From: Bacteroidales bacterium
GTDB taxonomy: Bacteria; Bacteroidota; Bacteroidia; Bacteroidales; VadinHA17
NCBI GenBank assembly: GCA_025358645.1
Contig: JANYIW010000158.1
Span: 1-45,998, forward strand
Reading direction: 5' to 3'
DNA length: 45,998 bases
Shown: piece by piece, positions 33,972-43,619 of the stretch
How the letters are laid out: every line of letters starts with the position of its first letter
Position numbering within the stretch: the first letter of the stretch is position 1
Made by a program: the position numbers and the translations under genes
The notes under the pieces: generated by a model
Told to the model about the DNA's origin: nothing
What the model saw: only the letters and a program-made list of their open reading frames with translations
Database searches by the model: none

Positions 33972-35034
33972 ACTTCCTACTATTCCTCACTAAAACAAGC
34001 TCTGCAGCAATACTTATGGCAATCTCTTCAACTGTTCTGGATTTAATATCAATTCCCAAAGGAGAATGAAGGATATCCCACTGTTTAGCAGTGGCCCATT
34101 TGTTTTCCATAAAACTATCCCGCATTGATGCAATCTTACGCTTACTTCCGATCATGCCTGTATAAGCCAAATCAGATCCAATACAAGGTTTAAGAGCTGC
34201 TGCATCATCTTTATGACCGCGTGTCACAATTACAACATAAGTATCCCTGGTCTTCTGCAAGTCATTCATTGATTCACCAATATCATTAACCAGAATATGG
34301 TCAGCCTCAGGGATATTCTCAGAATTAGCATATTCAGGACGGTCATCAATCACAGTAACTTCAAAATCAAGCATATCTGCAAGATGCGCCAACACTTTAC
34401 CAATATGACCCGCACCAGCTATTATAAGGTGGGCAGGAGGGAACACAGGTTCAAGAAAAAAGAGTGAGGAAGCCTCTGCATCAGATAGAGTAAGCTCCAA
34501 TTCTCTGTAATCTGATGGATCACCTTTAGAGAGCATATTATGTATGACAGGCTCAATTTTTTCAAGAAACTCCGCTGACATGTCTGGTTTAAAGGTCTTG
34601 CTTATCCAGTAACGGTTTATAAGTACTTTTTCTTCGGCGAGACCGGTAATCATTGTTATAAGAACTCCCGGAACATGATCTTCAATAGATTTTCCAAGCT
34701 GTTCAAACACTGATAAATGATTATTCAGGTTGGCATCAATCAGTATAGTGATCTGTCCACCACAGATAGCTTCTTCTTTATTTGAGATATCATTCGCCAG
34801 GTCAAACTGAAAATGTCCTGATGATTTTGAGTTAATAGCTTCAAGGGCCAGTCTCTGAACTCTCCCTTCCACAATTCCGCCTCCAACCGTTCCGGCAATA
34901 AGTCCATTATAATCAAACAAAGCAGAACTGCCTGGTTTCTGCGGTGTTGAACCATGCGTCCGGGTAACAGTACAGAGAACCAGACAGGAGCTATCTGATT
35001 TATGATCATGAAGTTGTAGATAAATGTTCTTCAT
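33961..35034 (-). CDS. XdhC/CoxI-family Mo-cofactor maturation protein
   Basis: A 357-residue protein. The N-terminal XdhC domain has TRTHGSTPQKPGS and GTVGGGIVEG. The C-terminal Rossmann domain has LIIAGAGHIGKVLAHLA, then VIDDRPEYAN and GMIGSKRK. XdhC binds the Mo cofactor, helps add the sulfido ligand and hands it to the hydroxylase. It is the first gene of the four-gene operon. The last codons (KCEA and stop) are made of the repeat array, so the C-terminus may have been changed by repeat growth. Confidence 0.92.
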   Translation of the reverse strand: MKNIYLQLHDHKSDSSCLVLCTVTRTHGSTPQKPGSSALFDYNGLIAGTVGGGIVEGRVQRLALEAINSKSSGHFQFDLANDISNKEEAICGGQITILIDANLNNHLSVFEQLGKSIEDHVPGVLITMITGLAEEKVLINRYWISKTFKPDMSAEFLEKIEPVIHNMLSKGDPSDYRELELTLSDAEASSLFFLEPVFPPAHLIIAGAGHIGKVLAHLADMLDFEVTVIDDRPEYANSENIPEADHILVNDIGESMNDLQKTRDTYVVIVTRGHKDDAAALKPCIGSDLAYTGMIGSKRKIASMRDSFMENKWATAKQWDILHSPLGIDIKSRTVEEIAISIAAELVLVRNSRKCEA

Positions 35035-35239
35035 ATTCCCGATTCCCCTTTAATTCATAGACATTCTTTTTGTAAAGATGCTAATTTGAAAGTCTATACA
35101 ATTCTATAACAACAAATTTATTCAAATTGATTTAATATTCATAATTTTATGAAATATACAATTTGTTATGTAGGGCAGAGAAAACCCAATCAGGAGTCTC
35201 TTTATAAATTACCAAAAATTACCAAAAATCAACAATATT

Positions 35240-36835
35240 ATGAAACCAAATTTTTCCAAATTTTTATTACTGTGCATCTCGCTAATACTGTGCATGATCA
35301 CCTGTAAAACCCCTGTCAGTAATACTGTTAAGAAGGTAACTGATAATAGCTGGATTGAAGAATTAACAATTTTACAACTTCAACTGGGATACAGGGAGGG
35401 GAAATATACAGTGAAGGATGTAGTTAAAATTTATTTGGACCGTATTAACGAAATTGATAAAAATGGTCCCCGGCTCAATTCAATAATTGTGATCAATCCT
35501 GAAGCTCTTGAGATTGCAGAGAAGATGGATAAAGAGATTGCTGCAGGCAAATCAGTTGGACCCTTGTTCGGTATCCCGGTAATTCTTAAAGATAATATTG
35601 ATACACACGACAAGATGCCTACGACAGCCGGTGCAACAGCATTAAGAAATTCTTTTCCAACTTCTGACAGTTTTGTTGCAAGAAAGTTGAGAGAAGCGGG
35701 TGCAATCATAATTGCAAAATCGAATCTCAGTGAGTGGGCAAATTTCCGGGCTAAGATGTCGTCAAGCGGATGGAGTGGTATTGGAGGCCAAACCAGGAAT
35801 CCGTATGTACTCGATCGGAACCCGTGTGGGTCAAGTTCAGGTTCAGGAGTCGCAGTATCTGCCAATCTCTGTATGTTTGCCATTGGGACTGAAACAAACG
35901 GATCAATAGTATGTCCGTCAAATAACAATGGAATTGTCGGTATTAAGCCCACAGTTGGCCTCATCAGTCGCGCAGGCATAGTCCCGATCTCATTCACACA
36001 AGATACTCCCGGTCCCATGGGACGAACGGTAGAAGATGTTGCAATTGCACTCGGAACCTTAACTGGTATTGATTCGTCTGATTCCAAAACACTTGCCTCA
36101 CAAGGTAAATATTATACCGATTATACAAAATTTCTGAATAAAGACGGGCTGAAAGGAAAAAGGATTGGTCTGTTAAAAAAATCAATGGGCTTTTCTGATA
36201 AAGTTGATACTCTGATGAATAAGGCAGTGGCATACCTTAAAGCAAATGATGTTGAAGTAATTGGAATAGAGTTCCCGAAAGCGGCTAATTATGAAGATGC
36301 GTCATTAACGGTAATGTTATACGAGTTTAAGGATGGACTTAAGAAATATTTTGCAGGGCTTGGGAGTGATTTTCATATAAAAAATGTCAAAGATTTAATA
36401 GAATTCAATAAATCAGATAGTATTGAGCTGAGATATTTCGATCAGAACCTTCTTGAGCAGACGGAACAGAAAGGAGACCTTAATTCTGAGGAATATAAGA
36501 AAGCTCTGGCCATTATGACAAGAGCAACCCGGGAAGATGGAATAGACAAAGTAATGAATGCTTATAAGCTCGATGCAATTATAGCTCCGACCGGCTCGCC
36601 TGCCTGGAAAACTGATCTGCTTCTGGGTGATCATTTTGTAGGTGGAAGTTCATCATTAGCAGCGATATCAGGATATCCCGCAATCACAGTTCCAATGGGA
36701 TTTATTAATGAATTACCGGTTGGAATCACATTCTTTGGCAAGGCGTGGAATGAACCATTACTTCTTGAAATAGCGTACGGCTATGAGCAAGGGACAAAAC
36801 ACAGGAAAGTGCCAAAATATAATATTTCAGACTGA
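35240..36835 (+). CDS. Amidase-signature-family lipoprotein
   Basis: A 531-residue protein. The N-terminal signal ends in CMITC, so Cys22 is a probable lipid-attachment site. The amidase signature is intact: Lys117 (ILKDNID), the GSSSGSG loop at ~197-203 with the cis-Ser, and the nucleophile Ser222 in GTETNGSIVCPS. The family hydrolyses amides by a Ser-cisSer-Lys triad; a GatA role is unlikely since this copy is exported. Substrate unknown. It diverges from the Mo-hydroxylase operon and converges with tatA. Confidence 0.92.
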   Translation: MKPNFSKFLLLCISLILCMITCKTPVSNTVKKVTDNSWIEELTILQLQLGYREGKYTVKDVVKIYLDRINEIDKNGPRLNSIIVINPEALEIAEKMDKEIAAGKSVGPLFGIPVILKDNIDTHDKMPTTAGATALRNSFPTSDSFVARKLREAGAIIIAKSNLSEWANFRAKMSSSGWSGIGGQTRNPYVLDRNPCGSSSGSGVAVSANLCMFAIGTETNGSIVCPSNNNGIVGIKPTVGLISRAGIVPISFTQDTPGPMGRTVEDVAIALGTLTGIDSSDSKTLASQGKYYTDYTKFLNKDGLKGKRIGLLKKSMGFSDKVDTLMNKAVAYLKANDVEVIGIEFPKAANYEDASLTVMLYEFKDGLKKYFAGLGSDFHIKNVKDLIEFNKSDSIELRYFDQNLLEQTEQKGDLNSEEYKKALAIMTRATREDGIDKVMNAYKLDAIIAPTGSPAWKTDLLLGDHFVGGSSSLAAISGYPAITVPMGFINELPVGITFFGKAWNEPLLLEIAYGYEQGTKHRKVPKYNISD

Positions 36836-36852
36836 TTTAAAATACATTATGA

Positions 36853-36903
36853 AATAAAGGTTGTCTCACAATGATTTAAAAAGTCAGCCTTTATTTTTTT
36901 TCT
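36853..36903 (+). terminator. Terminator after amidase gene
   Basis: AATAAAGGTTG (36853-36863) pairs with CAGCCTTTATT (36885-36895) with one G-T pair and a 21-nt loop, and eight T follow. It overlaps the 3' end of tatA, so this convergent pair has overlapping transcript ends. Confidence 0.75.
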
Positions 36904-37079
36904 TCGTCTTTGTGTTCTGCACTCGTTTTGTCGCCTTCATCTTCCAAACGGGAAGCTTTTTTGAATTCTTTCATACCCTGGCCAATACCCTTCATCAGTT
37001 CAGGAATCTTCCTGCCTCCAAAAAGAAGTACTACAACAAGTAAAATCAACAGAATCTCAGTAGCTCCTAAATTTCCCAT
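36891..37079 (-). CDS. tatA: Sec-independent translocase subunit TatA
   Basis: A 62-residue protein with the usual TatA form: membrane helix ([17 protein letters not shown], ~6-22), the FGxxKIPEL hinge (FGGRKIPEL), an amphipathic helix with [12 protein letters not shown], then a charged tail. TatA forms the pore of the twin-arginine system for folded proteins. At least two Tat substrates lie within 5 kb (the Mo subunit and the Gfo/Idh/MocA protein). TatC is not in the window. TatA and TatB are hard to split by sequence in this phylum, but length and FGG favour TatA. Confidence 0.93.
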   Translation of the reverse strand: MGNLGATEILLILLVVVLLFGGRKIPELMKGIGQGMKEFKKASRLEDEGDKTSAEHKDEEKK

Positions 37080-37264
37080 CTTTTCAATTTTTTTAATTAA
37101 CAGCCAAAGTTATTAATAGAATTAATTAATACCAAATGAAAAGAATAAATCATCAAATATTTATTTATTGAGATGATGTTGCCACTGGTAAAGTTGGGTA
37201 GTAGTTTTTCTCCAAACACATATTCAAACTTTTTTTTACCTTGTGGCAAATTTTAAAAACCTCA

Positions 37265-39436
37265 ATGTTCAGACTCTCCCTATTACTCAGTACAGCTATA
37301 CTCCTGTGTTTTAATACAATACTTTTGGGTCAGTCAAAAGGAATAAACCGCGAGAAATATCGGATTAATATTAAAGAATCGAATAACGCCATCAATGTCG
37401 ATGGAATTCTGGATGAACCAGTATGGTCTACCGCTGATATAGCCACTCATTTCCAAAGAGTGTTGCCCACTGATACAGGGTTTGCCATTTCGCAGACGGA
37501 GGTGAAAGTCACGTATAACGAATCGACCCTTTTCGTGGGTATAATCTGTTACGATTCATCACCAGGCAAGCGTCCGGTTGAATCTTTGCGTCGCGACTTT
37601 AACTTTATGAAGAATGATAACTTTGTTGTATTCATTGATACTTATAATGATCAGACAAATGGGTTTGCTTTCGGTGTTTCTGCCGCAGGGGCACAGTGGG
37701 ATGGGGTCCAGGCAAACGGGGGAACTGTAAATCTTGACTGGGATATTAAATGGAGATCAGCTGTAAAAAATTACAGCGACCGATGGGTTGCAGAATTTGC
37801 AATTCCATTCCGAAGTATACGATATAATGGCGGAGATAAAGAATGGGGAATAAATTTCAGCAGACTGGATCTTAAAACCAATGAAAAATCAAGCTGGGCC
37901 CCTATGCCAAGACAGTTTGCAACAGCGACTCTCGCTTTCACAGGTTCACTTATATGGTACAAGCCGTTGTCTTCATCAGGTCTTAGATTTTCTTTAATTC
38001 CTTATGTATCCGCAAAAACCACTCAAAACAAGGAGGCCGGAGAAGGGTTCAAACCGAATGCAAATGCAGGAATTGATGCTAAGGTTATTCTATCTACTTC
38101 AATGAACCTTGATCTGACAGTCAATCCCGATTATTCACAGGTGGAAGTCGACAAACAAGTCACAAACCTTGATCGTTTTGAACTTTTCTTCCCAGAGAAG
38201 AGACAGTTTTATCTTGAAAACAGCGATCTCTTTGCAAAACTGGGGAACGATAACCTCAGGCCGTTCTTCTCGCGCCGCATCGGATTGGAGAGTCCTGTTC
38301 TGGCTGGAGCACGTCTAAGCGGTAAGATTGGGAATAAGTGGAGGGTCGGACTAATGAACATTCAAACAGGTGACAGAGATACTATTAAGGCCGGTAATTT
38401 TACTGTTACTGCTTTACAGCGACAGGTATTCAGCCATTCTAACATAACAGCATTTTTTGTCAACAAGCAGGTGATGAATGTGAATAATGACACATCTTTC
38501 AAAGGCAACCGGTTCAACCGTGTTGCCGGGATTGAATACAATCTGGCAAGCGCTAATAACCACTGGTTAGGAAAAGCTTTCTATCATCAGGCGCTCTATC
38601 CCGGAGCCAAAGGAAATGCATCAGCATTGGCTGTCAACATTGCATATTCAACTCAGTATCTAAACGCATATCTGAATCAGGCGTGGGTAGGCGCTGATTA
38701 TATTGCAGAAGTAGGTTATATAAGAAGAAAAGGGTACTACGAAATCAACCCGGGCTTACAGTACAAGTTTTTCCCGTCCTCGAGCAGGATAGCAAATCAT
38801 GGACCAGCTATCAGGCTTGACATGCTTTATGATCCTTCAATGAATCTGACTGACAGGGAGGCACAGCTTCTATACCAGGTTGAGTGGATGAACAAAAGTA
38901 TACTTGTAGTTGATACAAAGGAGACAACCATCAAACTTCTGGATCCGTTTGATCCGACTCACACCGGGGGTGTTCCTCTTCCTGCAAATGCAAAATTCAA
39001 CTGGAAAGAGGTTGGTATATCCTTTACATCTGATATACGTAAACCATTCAATTGGCTGATAAGCAGCAGATATGGCGGCTATTTTGATGGCACAAGAACG
39101 ACAGTAAGTGGAGAGTTGTACTATCGGGTTCAACCCTATGGCAGTCTGGCAATTGTCTCCTCTTATAACAATATCTCATTGCCTTCACCCTATAAAAGCG
39201 CTAAGTTTTTTCTTATCGGACCCAGACTCGATTTTACCTTTACAGATAAGATTTTCTTTACAAGTTTTGTACAGTATAATAACCAGATCGACAATATTAA
39301 TCTGAATCTTAGGTTTCAGTGGCGTTTTGCACCGGTATCAGACCTGTTCATTGTTTATACAGAGAACTCCTTCCCGGGAGATTCCAGGATAAAAAACCGT
39401 GGACTTGTACTTAAATTATCGTATTGGTTTAATTAA
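37265..39436 (+). CDS. DUF5916-like outer-membrane-associated protein with CBM9-like domain
   Basis: I choose the ATG at 37265 (723 residues), which starts a signal peptide (MFRLSLLLSTAILLCFNTIL); the frame upstream has only a TTG. Residues ~40-220 form a CBM9-like domain: INVDGILDEPVWSTA, VKVTYNESTLFVGI and AEFAIPFRSIRY. The rest is a long beta-rich region with alternating polar and aromatic strands that ends in LKLSYWFN, with aromatic residues at the C-terminus as in outer-membrane barrels. The family is common in Bacteroidota and lacks a known role. Its stop shares TTAA with the stop of the convergent gene. Confidence 0.85.
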   Translation: MFRLSLLLSTAILLCFNTILLGQSKGINREKYRINIKESNNAINVDGILDEPVWSTADIATHFQRVLPTDTGFAISQTEVKVTYNESTLFVGIICYDSSPGKRPVESLRRDFNFMKNDNFVVFIDTYNDQTNGFAFGVSAAGAQWDGVQANGGTVNLDWDIKWRSAVKNYSDRWVAEFAIPFRSIRYNGGDKEWGINFSRLDLKTNEKSSWAPMPRQFATATLAFTGSLIWYKPLSSSGLRFSLIPYVSAKTTQNKEAGEGFKPNANAGIDAKVILSTSMNLDLTVNPDYSQVEVDKQVTNLDRFELFFPEKRQFYLENSDLFAKLGNDNLRPFFSRRIGLESPVLAGARLSGKIGNKWRVGLMNIQTGDRDTIKAGNFTVTALQRQVFSHSNITAFFVNKQVMNVNNDTSFKGNRFNRVAGIEYNLASANNHWLGKAFYHQALYPGAKGNASALAVNIAYSTQYLNAYLNQAWVGADYIAEVGYIRRKGYYEINPGLQYKFFPSSSRIANHGPAIRLDMLYDPSMNLTDREAQLLYQVEWMNKSILVVDTKETTIKLLDPFDPTHTGGVPLPANAKFNWKEVGISFTSDIRKPFNWLISSRYGGYFDGTRTTVSGELYYRVQPYGSLAIVSSYNNISLPSPYKSAKFFLIGPRLDFTFTDKIFFTSFVQYNNQIDNINLNLRFQWRFAPVSDLFIVYTENSFPGDSRIKNRGLVLKLSYWFN

Positions 39437-40737
39437 ACTTTATCCGGAACTATAAAAGGTTTCCTTGGAGGGCGGGTAAGATAAGCATTTGCCTCATCGT
39501 CACCGATGAACTTTTCAGTTTTGGGATCAAAATTCAGAGTACGGCCTGTGCGATAAGCAATATTTCCAAGATGAGCCAACCCCGATGAAAGATGTGCTGT
39601 CTCCACAGGAGCATTAAGGATAGACTTATCATGTGCCCTGACAGCTGTAATGAAATTCAGGAAATGGTCTCCTCCCGCTTTGTTCTTTGGTCCAGGCTCT
39701 CTCTTCTGTCCAAGGAAGCTCTCGTATCTGTCGTAGTTATAGACTACAAGATATCCTTTACTTCCATAGAAAATATTACCAACCTCAGCTCCGTTTTCAC
39801 CATTGGTAATCCATGGACGAACTTCAAATTCAATTATCTTCTTTTCTTTGGGATAATGATAGGTTGAAGCCAGAACTTCCGGCGTTTCTTTCGCATCATT
39901 AAAAAGGAATTTACCTCCCCCGGCCGTTATTCTTTCAGGAAGGCCAACATTCAGCCCCCACATACATAAATCTGTTTCATGAATTCCCTGGTTGCCAACA
40001 TCGCCATTACCATAGTTCCAGTTCCAGTGCCAGTTGTAATGAACATAATTACGTGAAAAAGGCCTCATTTCGGCAGGGCCTGTCCATAAATCATAATCAA
40101 GTCCTTCAGGTACCGGCTCTGTTGCTTTATTGCCAATATCATCCCGCCAGCGGAAAACAAGACCCCTGGCCATATAAACATCACCAATCAGACCATCACG
40201 AAGATGTTTAATAGCTTCCTGAACAGCAACTGAACTTCGCAACTGAACTCCGTGCTGAACAATTCGATCATATTTGGCAGCAGCTTCAATCATCTTACGT
40301 CCTTCATTGAGATTATGGGAACCAGGCTTTTCAACATATACATCTTTACCTGCCTGACAAGCCCATATTGTCGCAAGAGCGTGCCAGTGGTTAGGAGTGG
40401 CAATACTGACGGCATCAATTGATTTGTCTTCAAATACCTTACGAAGATCCTGCTGCTGAATGACTTTCCTGCCATACTTTGTTTCGAATTCCATGGCACG
40501 TTTTGCCAGAACCGTAAGATCAGGATCACATAAACAGGCAACTTCAACATTCCCGAGTGCTGAAAAACCCTGGATATGATTTGTACCCCGGCCATTTACA
40601 CCAAGAACTGCAATTCTTACCTTATCATTCGCACCAAATACTGATTTAGGGATGATAGTAGGAATAGTGAGAAGTGCAGCCGCTCCAACTGATTTCTGAA
40701 TAAACCTTCTTCGTGATACCTTCATATTATCTTTCAT
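39433..40737 (-). CDS. Gfo/Idh/MocA-family oxidoreductase, Tat-exported
   Basis: A 434-residue protein. A twin-arginine signal (SRRRFIQKSVGAAALL, ~8-23) leads to the Rossmann fold with VLGVNGRGTNH (~44-54) and the substrate-side Lys in YVEKPGSHN. The exported Gfo/Idh/MocA proteins of Bacteroidota hold NAD(P) tightly and act on sugars, by oxidation, epimerisation or glycoside cleavage; the reaction here is not known. A second ATG at 40725 is also possible as start, leaving the Tat motif intact. Monocistronic. Confidence 0.92.
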   Translation of the reverse strand: MKDNMKVSRRRFIQKSVGAAALLTIPTIIPKSVFGANDKVRIAVLGVNGRGTNHIQGFSALGNVEVACLCDPDLTVLAKRAMEFETKYGRKVIQQQDLRKVFEDKSIDAVSIATPNHWHALATIWACQAGKDVYVEKPGSHNLNEGRKMIEAAAKYDRIVQHGVQLRSSVAVQEAIKHLRDGLIGDVYMARGLVFRWRDDIGNKATEPVPEGLDYDLWTGPAEMRPFSRNYVHYNWHWNWNYGNGDVGNQGIHETDLCMWGLNVGLPERITAGGGKFLFNDAKETPEVLASTYHYPKEKKIIEFEVRPWITNGENGAEVGNIFYGSKGYLVVYNYDRYESFLGQKREPGPKNKAGGDHFLNFITAVRAHDKSILNAPVETAHLSSGLAHLGNIAYRTGRTLNFDPKTEKFIGDDEANAYLTRPPRKPFIVPDKV

Positions 40738-40906
40738 AAGTTACTATTTTAGAGTTGTAATCTGACCTGAATGGTATGGTATTGAAACCGATGGATTCAA
40801 ATAAAACTTGTCGCCATGATTTAAAATCAGAAGGTAAGATAAGAAATTAATCGGCAGATTATCATTCTCTTCATTAATATAAATATTCTGTTCAGGATTT
40901 TAAACA

Positions 40907-41518
40907 TTATTTAATACGAAAATCAAGAAGTGGTTCATCATTCAGATAGGCAACAAGGTTATCATTTCTTTTAAGTTGGCCTACTCCGGGTGGAGTACCG
41001 GTAAAAATCAGATCACCTGTTTTGAGAGTAAAATATTTCGAGACATATTCAACTATCTCATTAAATCCGAATATCATATCTGAAGTATTGCTTTTCTGAG
41101 CCACTTTATTATTGATCTCCAGTCGGAAATCAATGCCTGTCATATCCTTTATACTTGTAACAGGAATAAAACGTCCAAGAGGAGCAGCGCCGTCAAAGCA
41201 TTTCGAAATTTCCCATGGTAAGCCGGTTGCAGCCAGACGATTCTGCAGATCGCGTGCTGTAATGTCAATACCTAAAGTAATTTCATCATAGTAACGGGAA
41301 GCAAATTTTGCTGTGATCCCCTTTCCAAGCTGGCTGATCTTTAAAACAACCTCAACTTCATAATGGATATTAATAGAAAAATCAGGAAGAAAAAAAGGTT
41401 TATTATTTTTCAGGATTGAAGAATCGGGTTTCATAAATACAACTGGTTCATCCGGGACTGCCCATCCCATCTCCATGGCATGTTTCCTGTAGTTGAGCCC
41501 GATACAGATGATCTTCAT
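40907..41518 (-). CDS. Fumarylacetoacetate hydrolase-family protein
   Basis: A 203-residue protein, the short FAH-fold form. It begins MKIICIGLNYRKHA, has the metal-site residues in HYEVEVVLKI (Glu pair near 54-56) and Asp in TLGIDITARD, and ends with TGDLIFTGTPPGVG, the signature glycine loop. Members hydrolyse or isomerise beta-diketone-like acids, or act as oxaloacetate decarboxylase or acylpyruvase; the last is likely for this short type. It starts 1 bp after the exonuclease stop, so it is the last gene of the dnaN operon. Confidence 0.92.
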   Translation of the reverse strand: MKIICIGLNYRKHAMEMGWAVPDEPVVFMKPDSSILKNNKPFFLPDFSINIHYEVEVVLKISQLGKGITAKFASRYYDEITLGIDITARDLQNRLAATGLPWEISKCFDGAAPLGRFIPVTSIKDMTGIDFRLEINNKVAQKSNTSDMIFGFNEIVEYVSKYFTLKTGDLIFTGTPPGVGQLKRNDNLVAYLNDEPLLDFRIK

Positions 41519-41519
41519 A

Positions 41520-42296
41520 TTATCCCTGGTTTTTTCCGAAAGATCTTAATTTTATCTCTGTAAGAATTTTTTTAGTGTAGAGAGGAAATTCCCCGTTCAT
41601 CATCCAGGAGTAATATGCGGGTTCCTGACTAAAAACAACTTCGACAGGTTTTCCTTTATGCTTTCCAAAATTAAAAACTTCCACCCCATTCTCATCAAGA
41701 ATGATTCTTCCCGCGAAATCAACATTATTGTTAAAGGAACTGAAAATGGCAAGTTTCTCAACATCGTTTTCGAGATCTTTATATCTGTCAAGCTGAGACT
41801 TAAGAATTTCAAAGGTGGCAGCTGTATCGGCTTTTGAACTGTGGGCATCTTCCAGTTCTTTTTTGCAGTAAAACAGGTAGGCAGCAGTTAAAGTGCGTTG
41901 TTCCTTTTTATGGAATATTACCTGAACATCAACATACTTTCTTTTTACGAAACTGAAATCGATGTTCACCCTCAGGAATTCTTCCGCGAGAACAGGTATA
42001 TCAAATTTTATGGCATTATAGCCGGCCAGATCACAACCTTCAAGAAATGCAACAAGATTTTTTGCCACTTCTTTGAATGTTGGTGATTTCGCTACATCTT
42101 CATCTTTTATCCCATGGATTGCAGTACTTTTGGGTGGAATAGCCATTTCAGGGTTTACCCTTGTACTCATCCACTCCTCTTTGCCATTAGGACTGATTTT
42201 TAAGACTGAGAGTTCTACAATACGATCAGTTGAAACATTAATTCCTGTTGTTTCAAGATCAATAAAAGCAATCGGACGTTTAAGGTTAAGGTTCAA
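41520..42296 (-). CDS. DnaQ-like DEDDh 3'-5' exonuclease
   Basis: A 258-residue protein. Exo I has Asp13 and Glu15 (FIDLETTG), Exo II GYNAIKFDIPVL near 95-105, and Exo III the HSSKADT segment near 152-158 with His and Asp. The C-terminal ~65 residues (FNFGKHKGKPVEVV and YYSWMMNGEFP) form the small domain seen in ExoX-like enzymes. It removes nucleotides from 3' ends, either in proofreading or repair. It lies 3 bp downstream of dnaN, which supports a tie to replication. Confidence 0.93.
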   Translation of the reverse strand: MNLNLKRPIAFIDLETTGINVSTDRIVELSVLKISPNGKEEWMSTRVNPEMAIPPKSTAIHGIKDEDVAKSPTFKEVAKNLVAFLEGCDLAGYNAIKFDIPVLAEEFLRVNIDFSFVKRKYVDVQVIFHKKEQRTLTAAYLFYCKKELEDAHSSKADTAATFEILKSQLDRYKDLENDVEKLAIFSSFNNNVDFAGRIILDENGVEVFNFGKHKGKPVEVVFSQEPAYYSWMMNGEFPLYTKKILTEIKLRSFGKNQG

Positions 42297-42299
42297 AGG

Positions 42300-43430
42300 T
42301 CAGGCATTTATCATCATTGGCATAAGAAGCATAAGAAGATCTTCTGATTCATTATCCGAAATAACCGGGAGAAAGAGTCCGGCACGGGTGGGATCGGCAA
42401 GTTCGATCATAACATCCTGTGAACCAATGTTAGAAAGTATCTCAATAAGGAATACTGATTTGAAACCGATCTCAATCTCCTCTCCCTCATACTGGCATTT
42501 GATCCTTTCATGCGCAGAGATTGAGAAATCGATATCCTGGGCAGAAACCAATACCTGATTCCCTTTAAGTTGAAGTTTCACAAGATTACTTGCCTGATTT
42601 GAAAAAACTGATACTCTCTTAAGTGTGTTAAAGAATTCTACTCTGTCAATGGTGATCTTGCGTGGATTATTTTTTGGAATAACAGAATTGTAATTCGGAT
42701 AATTGCCTTCGACCAAACGACAAACGACCTTATAATTGCTCAGGACAAAGAATGCATTCTTATCATCAAATTCCACAGTTACAGGACCTTCTTCTTTTGG
42801 TAGTATATTTTTCAGTAGCGAAGCCGGTTTCTTTGGCAATATAAATGTTGCATTATCATCTGCATGAGCGTCAGTTCTCTGGTATCTGACCAGCTTATGG
42901 GCATCGGATGCAACAAAAGTAATTTTGTCGGTCGATGCTTCTACAAAAATACCTCCCATCACCGGACGAAGTTCATCATCAGCAGTAGCAAAGAGAGTCT
43001 TGCTTATTCCTGCAAGCAACACATCAGCATTAATTACAAAAGCAATTTTTTTATCTTTTTTTATTGAAGGTAAAGCCGGGAAGTCTATCCCGTTCTGCCC
43101 GACAACATTAAATTTACCATTTTCAGAGCTGATGACCACTGCCATGGTATCCATGTTGATATCAAAAGTCAACGGTTGAACAGAAAACTCTTTTAAGGTG
43201 TCAAGTAAAATTCTGGCGGGAAGGGCAATAGCGCCGTCTCCATCGGTATTTTCAAGTTTCATTCTTGTTATCAACGTCGATTCAAGGTCAGATGCGGTTA
43301 TTTCAAGATCGTTCCCTGAAAGATTAAAAAGAAAATTATCAAGTATTGGAAGAGTATTCTTTGAACTGATAACCCTGCTTATTGCCTGCAGATGACTAAG
43401 AAGTTCCGAGCTGGATACTACAAATTTCAT
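42300..43430 (-). CDS. dnaN: DNA polymerase III sliding clamp (beta subunit)
   Basis: A 376-residue protein of the standard clamp length with three similar domains. It begins MKFVVSSSELLSHLQAI and has typical PILDNFLFNL near 26, RPVMGGIFVE near 158, and the end LLMLLMPMMINA. The clamp forms a dimeric ring on DNA and tethers polymerase and repair partners. It heads an operon with the exonuclease (3 bp gap) and the FAH-type gene. In this phylum dnaN is often next to gldFG, as here, rather than beside dnaA. Confidence 0.96.
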   Translation of the reverse strand: MKFVVSSSELLSHLQAISRVISSKNTLPILDNFLFNLSGNDLEITASDLESTLITRMKLENTDGDGAIALPARILLDTLKEFSVQPLTFDINMDTMAVVISSENGKFNVVGQNGIDFPALPSIKKDKKIAFVINADVLLAGISKTLFATADDELRPVMGGIFVEASTDKITFVASDAHKLVRYQRTDAHADDNATFILPKKPASLLKNILPKEEGPVTVEFDDKNAFFVLSNYKVVCRLVEGNYPNYNSVIPKNNPRKITIDRVEFFNTLKRVSVFSNQASNLVKLQLKGNQVLVSAQDIDFSISAHERIKCQYEGEEIEIGFKSVFLIEILSNIGSQDVMIELADPTRAGLFLPVISDNESEDLLMLLMPMMINA

Positions 43431-43619
43431 ATTGGTATTGTTTTAAGTTGATATATTGATTTCCGAATTTTACTATTCAAGTCTAAATGAATGAATTGAA
43501 CTATATATTTTGCTCAATTCTTAATTACCAATATTACGAAAAAAAACTATTACCTCAAATTAAAAATTATTGATGAATTCCTTTCGTACCGCTTTTTACA
43601 TTTATCATTCCCCAAAGTG

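Noticed and set aside
35431-36087. 218-residue minus-strand open frame inside the amidase gene
   Set aside because: The plus-strand frame has the full amidase signature and triad; the reverse frame has no recognisable motif.
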